This document shows positions 8,306 to 16,885 of a stretch of 36,523 nt of DNA, piece after piece. Location: positions 1 through 36,523 of the forward strand of contig JAKQFA010000049.1 in assembly GCA_029556335.1 (NCBI GenBank), read 5' to 3'. Numbering within the stretch: position 1 is the first letter of the stretch; the number at the start of each line of letters is the position of its first letter. Position numbers and translations under genes: made by a program. The notes beneath the pieces were generated by a model. The model ran no database searches and had not been told where the DNA came from. It worked only from the letters and a program-made list of their open reading frames with translations. This stretch comes from Methanobacteriota archaeon (GTDB lineage Archaea > Methanobacteriota > Methanobacteria > Methanobacteriales > Methanobacteriaceae).

Positions 8306-8350
8306 ATATCCGGGATAATCCCATATTTTTCTACAAAACAAGTTTTTTTT
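8306..8350. terminator. Probable termination region between convergent M42 peptidase and uvrC genes
   Basis: The 60-base gap holds a short palindrome (GGGATAATCCC) followed by a run of eight Ts next to the uvrC stop codon. A T-run is the usual archaeal termination signal for the plus-strand gene. For the minus strand no equally clear signal is visible. Confidence 0.4.
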
Positions 8351-10154
8351 AAGATTCTGAATTGTTCTTTTGCAGGAATTCCTGGATCACCAGGGCGAGG
8401 TTGCTACTTATACCCTCCACCTGGGCCAGTTCATCAACACCTGCACTTTTCACCTGTTCTAAACTGCCGAAATGTTTTAATAGTTTCTGCTTCCTTTTAG
8501 GGCCCACTCCTGGTATGTCATCTAGTATGGAATGTTCCATTTCCTGGGAACGGAGTTTTCTGTGGTAGCTGATGGCAAAACGGTGGGCTTCATCCCGGAT
8601 CCTTTGCAACAGGTGCATCGCTGGTGATTTAGGAGGTAGTATGATGGGTGAGGAGACTTCAGGAACGAATACATGTTCAAATTCCTTTGCCAATCCTATG
8701 ACTCCAGTCTGGATCCCAGTAGAATGAAGAACGTCCAGGGCCACGTTTAGCTGCCCACGGCCCCCATCCACAAGTATCAGATCCGGTACTTGCTCCCCTG
8801 CTGACTCATCATAGAAGCTGTGTTTATGGTAGCGCCGTTCCAGTAGTTCCCGCATCATTCCATAGTCATCCGGACCAGGCGTCTTAATTTTAAAACGACG
8901 ATATGCATTCTTTTTTGGTTTTCCATCCTCAAATACCACCATTGAGCCCACAGCCATCTGCCCAGAAAGGTTTGATATGTCAAATGCTTCTATGTATCGG
9001 GGGAGGTGGGGAATGTGCAGGTAGCCTTTGAGATCCAGTAGTGCGCCTCTAAATTCTTTCTGATTATCCTTAATAATCTGGGCATTCTTGGCCACCATCC
9101 GCACCATACTGCGCTCCAGATTGGTTTCAGGTATTTTCAGGGCGACCATATCACCTTTCTTTTCCCGGAGCCATTCCAGAATGAGTTTCTCGTCTTTCAC
9201 CAGCTGGGGGATGAGTATTTCCCCTGGGACAGGTCTGGGTCCGGAGTAGTACTGTTTCAGAAAAGCGGAATAAACGCTTTCTGGGATGCTGTTATCATCC
9301 TCAGTTAATCCCTGGGACAGGCCCTCCATTATGAAGTCCTCCTTGGACATTATCTTACCGGCACGGAGGGAGAACACCACCACCACAGCCAGTTCTGTAT
9401 CTGCAGATGCCGCGATAACATCCTGATCCAGGTTTCTGTTAAGTTCCATCTTTTGTTTTTCCAGAATATCATCCAGGGAGTTCAGCTGATCCCGCAGGGC
9501 AGCGGCCTTTTCGAATTCCTTCTCTGAAGCAGCGTCTAGCATTTCATCCCTCATAATGGCTTTTATATCATCATAGCGGCCTTCTAAGAAAAGTTTAACT
9601 TGTTTGATCTGTTTCTGGTACTCTTCTTTAGTCACCTGTCCACTGCAGGGGGCGGGGCACAGTTTGATCTGGTAGTTGAGACAGGGCCCATCCATCCTTT
9701 TACAGTCCCTGAGAGGGAACACTGGCTTCAGGAATTTGATGATATTACGGACAGCTTTCACATCAGTGTAGGGGCCGTAGTAATCAGCTCCATCATCCTC
9801 ATAGATGCGGGTCACCAAGAGCCTTGGAAAGTCTTCCCTGGTGATCTTCAAGTAGGGGTAGCGTTTATCATCCTTGAGGCGGATGTTGTATCGGGGAAGA
9901 TGCTTCTTTATAAGGTTTGATTCCAGAATCAGGGCTTCCTTTTCACTGTCCGTCACCATATATTCCAGGTGGTGGAACTGCCTCATCAGGGCCCGGGTCT
10001 TGGGGTCCTCAATTTCCTCCCTGAAGTAAGACTTAACTCTCTTTTTCAGGGACTTAGCCTTGCCCACGTAGAGTATGTTATCCTTCGGATCATACATTAG
10101 ATAAACGCCGGGTCCATCGGGCAGGTTTTCATCAGGGGCTGAAGAAGTGGTCAA
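8349..10154 (-). CDS. uvrC: UvrC, nucleotide excision repair incision nuclease
   Basis: 601 aa, typical of bacterial UvrC, which makes both incisions around a bulky lesion after UvrB loads. The N-terminus is a GIY-YIG nuclease (GVYLMYDPKDNILYVGKAKS, residues about 15-35). Next come a cysteine cluster (CKRMDGPCLNYQIKLCPAPC), a UVR motif that contacts UvrB (KEFEKAAALRDQL) and the RNase H-like 5' nuclease (EAFDISNLSGQMAVGSMV; LILVDGGRGQLN). Two C-terminal helix-hairpin-helix motifs follow (IPGVGPKRKQKLL). The start is TTG with a GGTGA site just upstream; the only nearby ATG is in another frame and stops at once. It is transcribed divergently from uvrB-uvrA. The family is bacterial in origin. Confidence 0.97.
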   Translation of the reverse strand: MTTSSAPDENLPDGPGVYLMYDPKDNILYVGKAKSLKKRVKSYFREEIEDPKTRALMRQFHHLEYMVTDSEKEALILESNLIKKHLPRYNIRLKDDKRYPYLKITREDFPRLLVTRIYEDDGADYYGPYTDVKAVRNIIKFLKPVFPLRDCKRMDGPCLNYQIKLCPAPCSGQVTKEEYQKQIKQVKLFLEGRYDDIKAIMRDEMLDAASEKEFEKAAALRDQLNSLDDILEKQKMELNRNLDQDVIAASADTELAVVVVFSLRAGKIMSKEDFIMEGLSQGLTEDDNSIPESVYSAFLKQYYSGPRPVPGEILIPQLVKDEKLILEWLREKKGDMVALKIPETNLERSMVRMVAKNAQIIKDNQKEFRGALLDLKGYLHIPHLPRYIEAFDISNLSGQMAVGSMVVFEDGKPKKNAYRRFKIKTPGPDDYGMMRELLERRYHKHSFYDESAGEQVPDLILVDGGRGQLNVALDVLHSTGIQTGVIGLAKEFEHVFVPEVSSPIILPPKSPAMHLLQRIRDEAHRFAISYHRKLRSQEMEHSILDDIPGVGPKRKQKLLKHFGSLEQVKSAGVDELAQVEGISSNLALVIQEFLQKNNSES

Positions 10155-10236
10155 TGTAGCTTCACCATAATTCTAGTTTTATACTTAGAGGGGGGGTGCT
10201 AAGATTCATGAGGGGGTATAATGTATTGGTAGTGAT

Positions 10237-10248
10237 CTTTATATATTA
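10237..10248 (+). promoter_or_regulatory. Candidate TATA box in the uvrC/uvrB divergent region
   Basis: CTTTATATATTA lies about 90 bases before the uvrB ATG. Since TATATA is symmetric it could also serve uvrC on the other strand, giving leaders of about 65 bases each way. Another AT-rich element on the minus strand (AAGTATAAAACT near 10177-10188) is closer to uvrC. No clear operator was seen. Confidence 0.4.
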
Positions 10249-10336
10249 GAATAGGGTAAGATATTGTATCTATTTTTTATAACGTTTAGATAAGATTTTA
10301 TTTTTAACTTTAATTTCCAGTGGTGAGAATCAAGTT

Positions 10337-12292
10337 ATGGATAGATTTAAACTTTTATCAGATTACAGGCCCTTAGGGGATCAACCCCAGGCCATAAGGT
10401 CCCTAACAGAAGGTATTAAGAAGGGTTACCGTGACCAGACCCTCTTAGGAGTTACTGGCTCCGGTAAAACCTTCACCATGGCCAATGTCATCCAGGATGT
10501 CCAGAAGCCTACCCTGATCATATCACACAATAAAACCCTGGCTGCCCAACTCTACGAGGAGTTCCGGGAGTTTTTCCCCAACAACGCCGTGGAGTACTTC
10601 GTCAGTTACTATGACTACTACCAGCCCGAGGCCTACGTGCCCCGCACCGACACCTACATCGATAAGGAGTCCTCTATCAACGAAGAAATCGATATGCTGC
10701 GCCACTCCACCACCCAGTCACTCCTATCCCGGGATGACGTGATAGTGGTGGCCAGTGTGTCCTGTATCTATGGTATTGGAGCACCTGAAGACTACGGGGA
10801 TATGATAATGCGCCTGGAAATTGGTGACCAATTAGACCGGCAGGAAATCCTGGCCAAACTGGTGGAAATGCAGTACGAACGCAACGACGTGGACTTTTCC
10901 AGGGGCAAGTTCCGGGTGCGGGGCGACACCATTGAAGTGTTCCCGGCCCAGGGCAAAACACCCATCCGCATTGAACTCTTCGGGGATGAAGTAGACGGGT
11001 TATCATTCATAGATCACCTGAGTGGTAGGGGAACCCGGAATCTGGAGAAAGTGACTATCTTCCCGGCTAAGCACTTCGTAACCAGCCAGGATAAGCTGGA
11101 AAGTGCCATCAGTAAGATCAGGGTTGAACTGGAGGAGCGACTGGAGGAGTTGAAACTCCAGAACAAGTTGGTGGAGGCTCAGCGCCTGGAGCAGCGCACC
11201 CAGTTTGACCTGGAGATGCTGCAGGAAATGGGATACTGTAATGGTATCGAAAACTACAGCATGCACATGTCCGGACGACAGTGGGGTGAAACACCCTACT
11301 CCTTACTGCGCTACTTCCCGGATGATTACCTGACCATAATCGATGAATCACATGTAACTGTCCCCCAGATACGGGGTATGTACGCTGGGGACCGGGCCCG
11401 TAAGGAGGTTCTGGTTGATTATGGATTCCGATTACCCTCGGCCCTAGAGAACCGGCCACTGAACTTCGATGAGTTCATGGGCCTCCAGAACCAAGTGGTC
11501 TATGTATCCGCCACCCCCGCAGCCTTTGAACTGGAACGCAGCCAGCAGGTGGTGGAGCAGATCATCCGCCCCACAGGCCTGGTGGACCCCGAGGTTCTGG
11601 TGTACCCAGTGCAGGGACAGGTGGATCACCTGCTGGGTGAGATAAAAAAGCGCGCCCAAAGGAGAGAACGGGTTCTGGTAACCACACTGACCAAGAGGAT
11701 GGCTGAGGACCTCACCGACTACTACGCCCGGATGGGGGTTAAGGTGCGCTACCTGCACTCTGAGATCACCACCCTGGAGCGGGTGGACATCATCGATGAC
11801 CTGCGGCGTGGGGAATTCGACTGTTTGGTGGGGGTTAACCTCCTCCGTGAGGGTCTGGACCTTCCGGAAGTATCGCTGGTGGGTATTATGGATGCGGATA
11901 AGGAGGGATTCCTCCGCTCCGAACCCTCCCTCATACAAACCATGGGGAGAGCTGCCCGTAACGTTAACGGCCAGGTATTAGTCTACGCCGATGAGGTGAC
12001 TGACTCCGTGCAGAGGGCAGTGGAAACCACCAACCAGCGCCGGAAGATGCAGATGGAATATAACCATAAACATGGTATCACTCCGCAGAGCACGGTGCGA
12101 ACTTTGAAGGAGAAACCGCAGAAGAGGGATGTTATCCTCAGGGATGATTTGAAGAAAATGCCCCGGGATGAGCTGCGACTCCTCATTAAGGACTTAGAAG
12201 ATGATATGAAGCATGCCGCTGCTGATCTGGACTTTGAAAGGGCGGCTAAGCTTCGTGACAAAATATTGGCATTGGAAGGAGCTTTAGATTGA
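10337..12292 (+). CDS. uvrB: UvrB, excision repair damage-recognition helicase
   Basis: 651 aa, full length. UvrB receives DNA from UvrA, verifies the lesion by threading a strand behind its beta-hairpin and recruits UvrC. Visible landmarks: the Walker A motif LGVTGSGKTFTMAN, the Tyr-rich beta-hairpin SYYDYYQPEAYVPRTDTYID, the DESH Walker B motif, VSATPAAFE (motif III), LHSEITTLERVDI, GVNLLREGLDLPEVSLV and QTMGRAARN (motif VI). The C-terminal UVR motif (DLDFERAAKLRDKI) that pairs with UvrC is intact. A GGTGAG site lies 9 bases before the ATG. Its stop overlaps the uvrA ATG by one base, so the two are co-translated. Confidence 0.98.
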   Translation: MDRFKLLSDYRPLGDQPQAIRSLTEGIKKGYRDQTLLGVTGSGKTFTMANVIQDVQKPTLIISHNKTLAAQLYEEFREFFPNNAVEYFVSYYDYYQPEAYVPRTDTYIDKESSINEEIDMLRHSTTQSLLSRDDVIVVASVSCIYGIGAPEDYGDMIMRLEIGDQLDRQEILAKLVEMQYERNDVDFSRGKFRVRGDTIEVFPAQGKTPIRIELFGDEVDGLSFIDHLSGRGTRNLEKVTIFPAKHFVTSQDKLESAISKIRVELEERLEELKLQNKLVEAQRLEQRTQFDLEMLQEMGYCNGIENYSMHMSGRQWGETPYSLLRYFPDDYLTIIDESHVTVPQIRGMYAGDRARKEVLVDYGFRLPSALENRPLNFDEFMGLQNQVVYVSATPAAFELERSQQVVEQIIRPTGLVDPEVLVYPVQGQVDHLLGEIKKRAQRRERVLVTTLTKRMAEDLTDYYARMGVKVRYLHSEITTLERVDIIDDLRRGEFDCLVGVNLLREGLDLPEVSLVGIMDADKEGFLRSEPSLIQTMGRAARNVNGQVLVYADEVTDSVQRAVETTNQRRKMQMEYNHKHGITPQSTVRTLKEKPQKRDVILRDDLKKMPRDELRLLIKDLEDDMKHAAADLDFERAAKLRDKILALEGALD

Positions 12293-15186
12293 TGAAAAAA
12301 AAGGATAACATAGTTATTAAGGGCGCCCGGGAGCACAACCTCCAGAACATCGATGTGGAGATACCCCGGGATCAACTGGTGGTGATCACCGGGATCAGTG
12401 GCTCTGGCAAGTCATCTCTGGCCTTTGACACCATCTACGCCGAGGGTCAACGCCGTTATGTAGAATCACTCTCAGCTTACGCCCGACAATTTCTGGGCCA
12501 GATGAAGAAGCCAGAGGTGGATTACATCGAGGGCTTGTCCCCGGCCATTTCCATTGACCAGAAAACCACCAAGATGAACCCCCGCTCCACGGTGGGGACG
12601 GTTACCGAAATATACGACTATCTCCGACTTTTATATGCCCGTATAGGCATTCCCCACTGTTACCAGTGTGGTAAGCCCATCTCCCAGCAGACCGCCGGGC
12701 AGATCGTGGACCAGATCCTGCAGGAAGCAGAAGGCACCAAGATCCAGGTATTGGCACCGGTGGTTAAAGATCGTAAAGGCGAACACCAGAAAGTCCTGGA
12801 TGACCTCCGGAAGAGGGGATATGTGAGGGTGAGGGTGGATGGCAAGCTGGCCAGTTTGGAAGAGGATATTGTCCTGAAGAAGAACTTCAAACACTCCATC
12901 GAAGTGGTGGTGGACCGGCTGGTCATCCGCCACGACCAGGACTTCCACACCCGCCTGGCTGACTCTGTGGAAACTGCCCTGGAACTGGGGGAGGGACTGT
13001 TGATGATCGCCCCCCACAATGGTGATGATAAACTGTACAGTGAACACTTCGCCTGTGCAGACTGCGGTATCAACTTTGAAGAGATAAGTCCCCGGATGTT
13101 TTCCTTTAACAGTCCCCATGGGGCCTGTCCAGAGTGTAACGGCCTGGGGAGCAAACTAGAAATTGATGCTGACCTGGTGGTGCCGGAGCCTGGGTTATCC
13201 CTGAATGAAGGGGCCATACTTCCCTGGAGCAAATCCAAACACCGGGATAACTATTACGGCCAGATGCTGCGGGCAGTGGCGGATCACTACGGCTTCAGTA
13301 TGGACACTCCATTCCAGGATCTGCCTCTGGAGTACAAGAACATCATCCTTTACGGCTCCAAAGATCGTGTGGAGTTCATATTCCGTCGTAAAAATCGCAC
13401 CCACAAGGTTATGCGCCGATTTGAGGGTGTGGTGCGCAGGATGGAACGGATCTACATGGAGACCAAGTCCAACTACATGCGCAGTTACATGGGCCACTTC
13501 ATGAGTGACCGGAAGTGTCCAGCCTGTTCAGGCACTCGCCTGCGCCCCGAGAGCCGTTCAGTGACGGTAGGGGAGAAAGCCATCACCGAAGTAGTGAAAA
13601 TGCCCATAAAGGAGACTAAATCATTCTTCCTGGGTCTGGAACTTAAGGAGCGTGAAAAGTTCATAGGACAGGAAATACTCAAGGAAATAAATGAGCGTCT
13701 GCGATTCCTGGTGGATGTGGGGCTGGATTACATTACCCTGGACCGTTCCTCCGGGACACTGTCCGGTGGGGAGGCACAGCGGATTAGGCTGGCTACCCAG
13801 ATCGGATCAGGACTGGTTGGTGTGCTGTACATCCTGGATGAGCCCAGTATTGGCCTGCACCAGAGGGATAATGCCCGTCTCATTGAAACCCTTAAGAAAC
13901 TGCGGGACATTGGTAACACCCTTATTGTGGTGGAACACGATGAAGAAACCATACTATCAGCTGACCATGTGGTGGATATCGGACCCGGAGCTGGTGAACA
14001 CGGCGGACACGTGGTGGCGGAGGGAACGCCCCAGGAGATCATGGAGACCACAGATTCATTAACTGGTAAATATCTGTCTGGTGCAGAAACTATTCCCACC
14101 CCCTCCCAGCGACTATCATCCAATGGGGATAGTATAACTGTTAAGGGTGCCCGGGAGCACAACCTCCAGAACATCGATGTGGAATTTCCCCTGGGAGTGT
14201 TCACCTGTATCACTGGTGTCTCTGGTTCGGGTAAGAGCACCCTCATAAACGATGTGTTTTACAAGGGACTTTCTGCCCAGTTAAACCATAAACACACCCA
14301 TCCTGGTGAGCATGATGAGATCGTTGGCACCGAGAAGGTGGATAAAGTCATCATCATAGACCAATCCCCCATCGGCAGAACACCCCGGTCCAACCCGGCC
14401 ACCTACACTGGAGTGTTCACCTACATCAGGGAATTATTCGCACAAACCCCCGAATCAAAAAAGAGGGGTTATAAGCCTGGCAGATTCAGTTTTAATGTTA
14501 AAGGTGGTCGTTGCGAGGCCTGTAGTGGTGATGGGATCATAAAAATCGAGATGCACTTTTTAGCAGATGTCTACGTGCCCTGTGAGGTGTGCAAGGGTAA
14601 AAGGTACAACCGTGAAACACTGGACATCCGTTACAAAGCCCGGAACATTGCTGAGGTCCTGGATATGACTGTGGAGGAGGCCCTGGACTTCTTTAAAAAT
14701 ATCCCCCGCATAAGTAAGAAGCTTAAAACCCTGGATGATGTGGGTCTGGGTTATATCAAGCTGGGGCAGCCGGCAACCACCCTATCAGGGGGGGAGGCCC
14801 AAAGAGTCAAACTGGCCAAGGAACTGAGCCGTCAGAGCACCGGAAGAACCCTCTACATTCTGGATGAGCCCACCACCGGCCTCCACTTCGCAGATATAAA
14901 GAAGCTATTACAGGTACTGGTAAGACTAAGAGATGCTGGTAACACAGTCATGGTCATAGAACACAACCTGGACGTTATAAAAACTGCCGATCACATCATC
15001 GATCTGGGACCTGAAGGAGGAGATGAAGGGGGCAGGGTAGTGGCTCAGGGCACCCCCGAAGAAATCGTTGCAAGTAAGACCTACACTGGAAAATTCCTGG
15101 AAACTGTCTTGGGAGAGTGTCGAGAATTATCTTCGAGTGTGAGCACTGGAGCTGAAGCAGGAAAAGAGGGCGGCCTCAACAAATAA
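12292..15186 (+). CDS. uvrA: UvrA, excision repair damage-sensor ATPase
   Basis: 964 aa, full-length bacterial-type UvrA, an ABC-family dimer that scans DNA and loads UvrB. Both ATPase halves are complete: Walker A GISGSGKSSL and GVSGSGKSTL; signature motifs TLSGGEAQRIRLA and TLSGGEAQRVKLA; Walker B LYILDEPSIGLH and LYILDEPTTGLH. Zinc modules are present as CYQCGKPI, CADCG...CPECNG and RCEACSGDGI...PCEVCKGKRYN. I start at the ATG at 12292, which shares its A with the uvrB stop (TGATG) and has AAGGAG about 10 bases upstream; the preceding TTG would add one residue. The C-terminal 20 residues are a variable Ser/Gly/Glu tail. Confidence 0.98.
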   Translation: MKKKDNIVIKGAREHNLQNIDVEIPRDQLVVITGISGSGKSSLAFDTIYAEGQRRYVESLSAYARQFLGQMKKPEVDYIEGLSPAISIDQKTTKMNPRSTVGTVTEIYDYLRLLYARIGIPHCYQCGKPISQQTAGQIVDQILQEAEGTKIQVLAPVVKDRKGEHQKVLDDLRKRGYVRVRVDGKLASLEEDIVLKKNFKHSIEVVVDRLVIRHDQDFHTRLADSVETALELGEGLLMIAPHNGDDKLYSEHFACADCGINFEEISPRMFSFNSPHGACPECNGLGSKLEIDADLVVPEPGLSLNEGAILPWSKSKHRDNYYGQMLRAVADHYGFSMDTPFQDLPLEYKNIILYGSKDRVEFIFRRKNRTHKVMRRFEGVVRRMERIYMETKSNYMRSYMGHFMSDRKCPACSGTRLRPESRSVTVGEKAITEVVKMPIKETKSFFLGLELKEREKFIGQEILKEINERLRFLVDVGLDYITLDRSSGTLSGGEAQRIRLATQIGSGLVGVLYILDEPSIGLHQRDNARLIETLKKLRDIGNTLIVVEHDEETILSADHVVDIGPGAGEHGGHVVAEGTPQEIMETTDSLTGKYLSGAETIPTPSQRLSSNGDSITVKGAREHNLQNIDVEFPLGVFTCITGVSGSGKSTLINDVFYKGLSAQLNHKHTHPGEHDEIVGTEKVDKVIIIDQSPIGRTPRSNPATYTGVFTYIRELFAQTPESKKRGYKPGRFSFNVKGGRCEACSGDGIIKIEMHFLADVYVPCEVCKGKRYNRETLDIRYKARNIAEVLDMTVEEALDFFKNIPRISKKLKTLDDVGLGYIKLGQPATTLSGGEAQRVKLAKELSRQSTGRTLYILDEPTTGLHFADIKKLLQVLVRLRDAGNTVMVIEHNLDVIKTADHIIDLGPEGGDEGGRVVAQGTPEEIVASKTYTGKFLETVLGECRELSSSVSTGAEAGKEGGLNK

Positions 15187-15518
15187 TAAAAAAAAGCCAT
15201 ATTCTCATTTCTTTTTTTCTCCCTTTCTATAACCACCCCCAGTTTCTATATCACTTGTTCTTTAAAACTAAAAATCTGATTTTGAATTATCAAACTTTCT
15301 ATTCCTTATACATATCTTTAATTCTATTCCATGAATTTTTTGCACAAAAAATTGGTGAAACCATTTTTATGAATTTATCTCGATGATCATTCCCATCATC
15401 CTCAGCTAATAGAAAAAGCCAATTACAATGAAAGGTTTATTAAATTGTAATGCTGCAATAAATTATAATGATGATAGTAAATCATAACTTCATTTAGGAA
15501 TGAGGGGGACGTTGAGTA
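15187..15518. other. Intergenic region with uvrA terminator and kinase-cluster control region
   Basis: 332 AT-rich bases without a supportable gene. The first part has a run of seven Ts at 15212-15218 in a pyrimidine-rich block, the likely uvrA terminator. The last 60 bases hold AAATTATAATG (near 15461-15471), a possible TATA element for the kinase cluster, and a G-rich ribosome-binding region (GAGGGGG) 11 bases before the GTG start. Confidence 0.5.
15208..15223 (+). terminator. Poly-T terminator after uvrA
   Basis: A pyrimidine tract with seven consecutive Ts (TTTCTTTTTTTCTCCC) 22 bases after the uvrA stop. Archaeal RNA polymerase stops at such T-runs without needing a hairpin. Confidence 0.5.
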
Positions 15519-16403
15519 GTGTTTAGTATCATGAATGTGCCAATGATGGTTTTACAAATCCCAATAATTAGGGAGTTTGGAGGGCCTTCCTATGAAGACC
15601 TTTTTCGACTTCTTATCCTGATCATTCTAGTAATTGTGGTTGCTCTTTTAGCGGAGAGAATAGAAAAGGTGCGGAAACTAAATCAACTCAATCGGGACTT
15701 GGAAAACAGTGCCATTCAACTACATGAAGCAAACGAGGAACTGGAAGCCTTTGCCTATTCAGTTTCCCATGACCTGAGAGTTCCTCTCAGAGCTATTGAC
15801 GGGTTTTCCAGGATATTAATGGAGGATTACGGAGATTCGCTTGATGAAGAAGGGAACCGCCTCATAAGCATTGTCCGTGAAAACACGGAAAAGATGGGTG
15901 ATCTCATTGATGATATCCTGCTTCTATCCCGGGTGGGGCGTCAAAAGATGAAGGGGTTTGAAATAGATATGGAGTATCTGGTTAGGAATGTGTGGGAAGA
16001 TCTAAGACCCGACTGGGAGGGTAGAGAATTAGAACTAGTTGTGGATGATCTGCCCAACGCCCAGGGGGATCGGATACTGATAGCCCAGGTATTCCAGAAC
16101 CTCCTAAGTAACTCCATTAAATTCACCCGTAACAAAAATCCCGCGGTTATTAAGGTGGGGGCTCAGAATTATAATGATGAAATCATTTATTATGTTAAGG
16201 ATAATGGAGCTGGTTTCGATATGAAGTACATCGACAAATTGTTCGGATTGTTCCAGAGACTGCACTCCGCCGAAGAATTTGAAGGAACCGGTGTGGGACT
16301 GTCAATTGTCCAGCGTATTATTAAAAGACACGGTGGTCAAGTATGGGGTGAAGGTGAGCCATTTAAGGGGGCCACTATTTATTTCACCCTCCCTAAAGTA
16401 TGA
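15519..16403 (+). CDS. Membrane-anchored sensor histidine kinase
   Basis: 294 aa starting at GTG (GAGGGGG 11 bases upstream). One hydrophobic helix (about residues 29-44) is followed by a short coiled coil (RIEKVRKLNQLNRDLENSAIQLHEANEELE), a HisKA dimerisation domain with phosphoacceptor His84 (SVSHDLRVPLRAIDGF), and a complete HATPase domain: N box QNLLSNSIKF, G1 DNGAGFD, F box FGLFQRL and G2 GTGVGLSIVQRI. There is no periplasmic or PAS sensor domain, so the input must come through the short N-terminus, the membrane or a partner. It belongs to the phytochrome-like HisKA group common in methanogens. First gene of a four-gene phosphorelay cluster; the next gene is its obvious partner. Confidence 0.92.
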   Translation: MFSIMNVPMMVLQIPIIREFGGPSYEDLFRLLILIILVIVVALLAERIEKVRKLNQLNRDLENSAIQLHEANEELEAFAYSVSHDLRVPLRAIDGFSRILMEDYGDSLDEEGNRLISIVRENTEKMGDLIDDILLLSRVGRQKMKGFEIDMEYLVRNVWEDLRPDWEGRELELVVDDLPNAQGDRILIAQVFQNLLSNSIKFTRNKNPAVIKVGAQNYNDEIIYYVKDNGAGFDMKYIDKLFGLFQRLHSAEEFEGTGVGLSIVQRIIKRHGGQVWGEGEPFKGATIYFTLPKV

Positions 16404-16439
16404 AAATAATTCCCAAATATAATATTAGGGGTAGTGTGT

Positions 16440-16877
16440 ATGGATTATGATGAAGTGGAAATATTGTTAGTGGAAGATAACCCTACTGATGCAGAACTAA
16501 CCACCCGGGCATTAAAACGGAAAAATCTGATGAACAAGCTGCTCTGGGTAAAAAACGGGGCTGAAGCACTGGATTTCTTATTTGCCACTGGAGATTACGC
16601 TGGAAGAAACCCTGATGATGTTCCTAAGCTTATACTGCTGGATCTGAGGATGCCTAAGGTGGATGGGATGCAGGTTCTTCACCGGATAAAGGAGCATGAA
16701 ACCACCAAGAAGATACCAGTGGTTATTTTAACCTCATCCCGGGAGGACCGGGATATAGTGGAAAGCTATGAACTGGGGGTAAACAGTTACGTCAGCAAAC
16801 CCGTGGAGTTTGAAGAATTCATCGACGCGGTTTCCACGCTGGGATTGTACTGGATGCTCATTAACAAACCCCCCTAG
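16440..16877 (+). CDS. Single-domain response regulator (Rcp1-like receiver)
   Basis: 145 aa from the ATG at 16440, which has AGGGG about 9 bases upstream; the GTG at 16434 would add two residues and is less well placed. It is a lone CheY-like receiver: acidic pocket Glu12-Asp13 (LVEDNPTDAE), phosphoacceptor Asp68 (LILLDLRMPKVDG), switch Thr/Ser (ILTSSRED) and Lys (YVSKPVEF). The insertion FATGDYAGRNPDDVPK is typical of the Rcp1-like receivers that partner phytochrome-type kinases. There is no output domain, so it probably shuttles phosphate to another protein, perhaps the kinase encoded 8 bases downstream. Confidence 0.93.
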   Translation: MDYDEVEILLVEDNPTDAELTTRALKRKNLMNKLLWVKNGAEALDFLFATGDYAGRNPDDVPKLILLDLRMPKVDGMQVLHRIKEHETTKKIPVVILTSSREDRDIVESYELGVNSYVSKPVEFEEFIDAVSTLGLYWMLINKPP

Positions 16878-16885
16878 AGGATGAT

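Noticed and set aside
10523..11938. Several minus-strand open frames inside uvrB
   Set aside because: They mirror a full-length, motif-complete UvrB and show Arg/Pro/Gly/His-rich composition typical of antisense frames.
12631..13504. Long frames antisense or out of frame within uvrA
   Set aside because: uvrA is intact across the region; the extra frames come from its GC-rich third positions.
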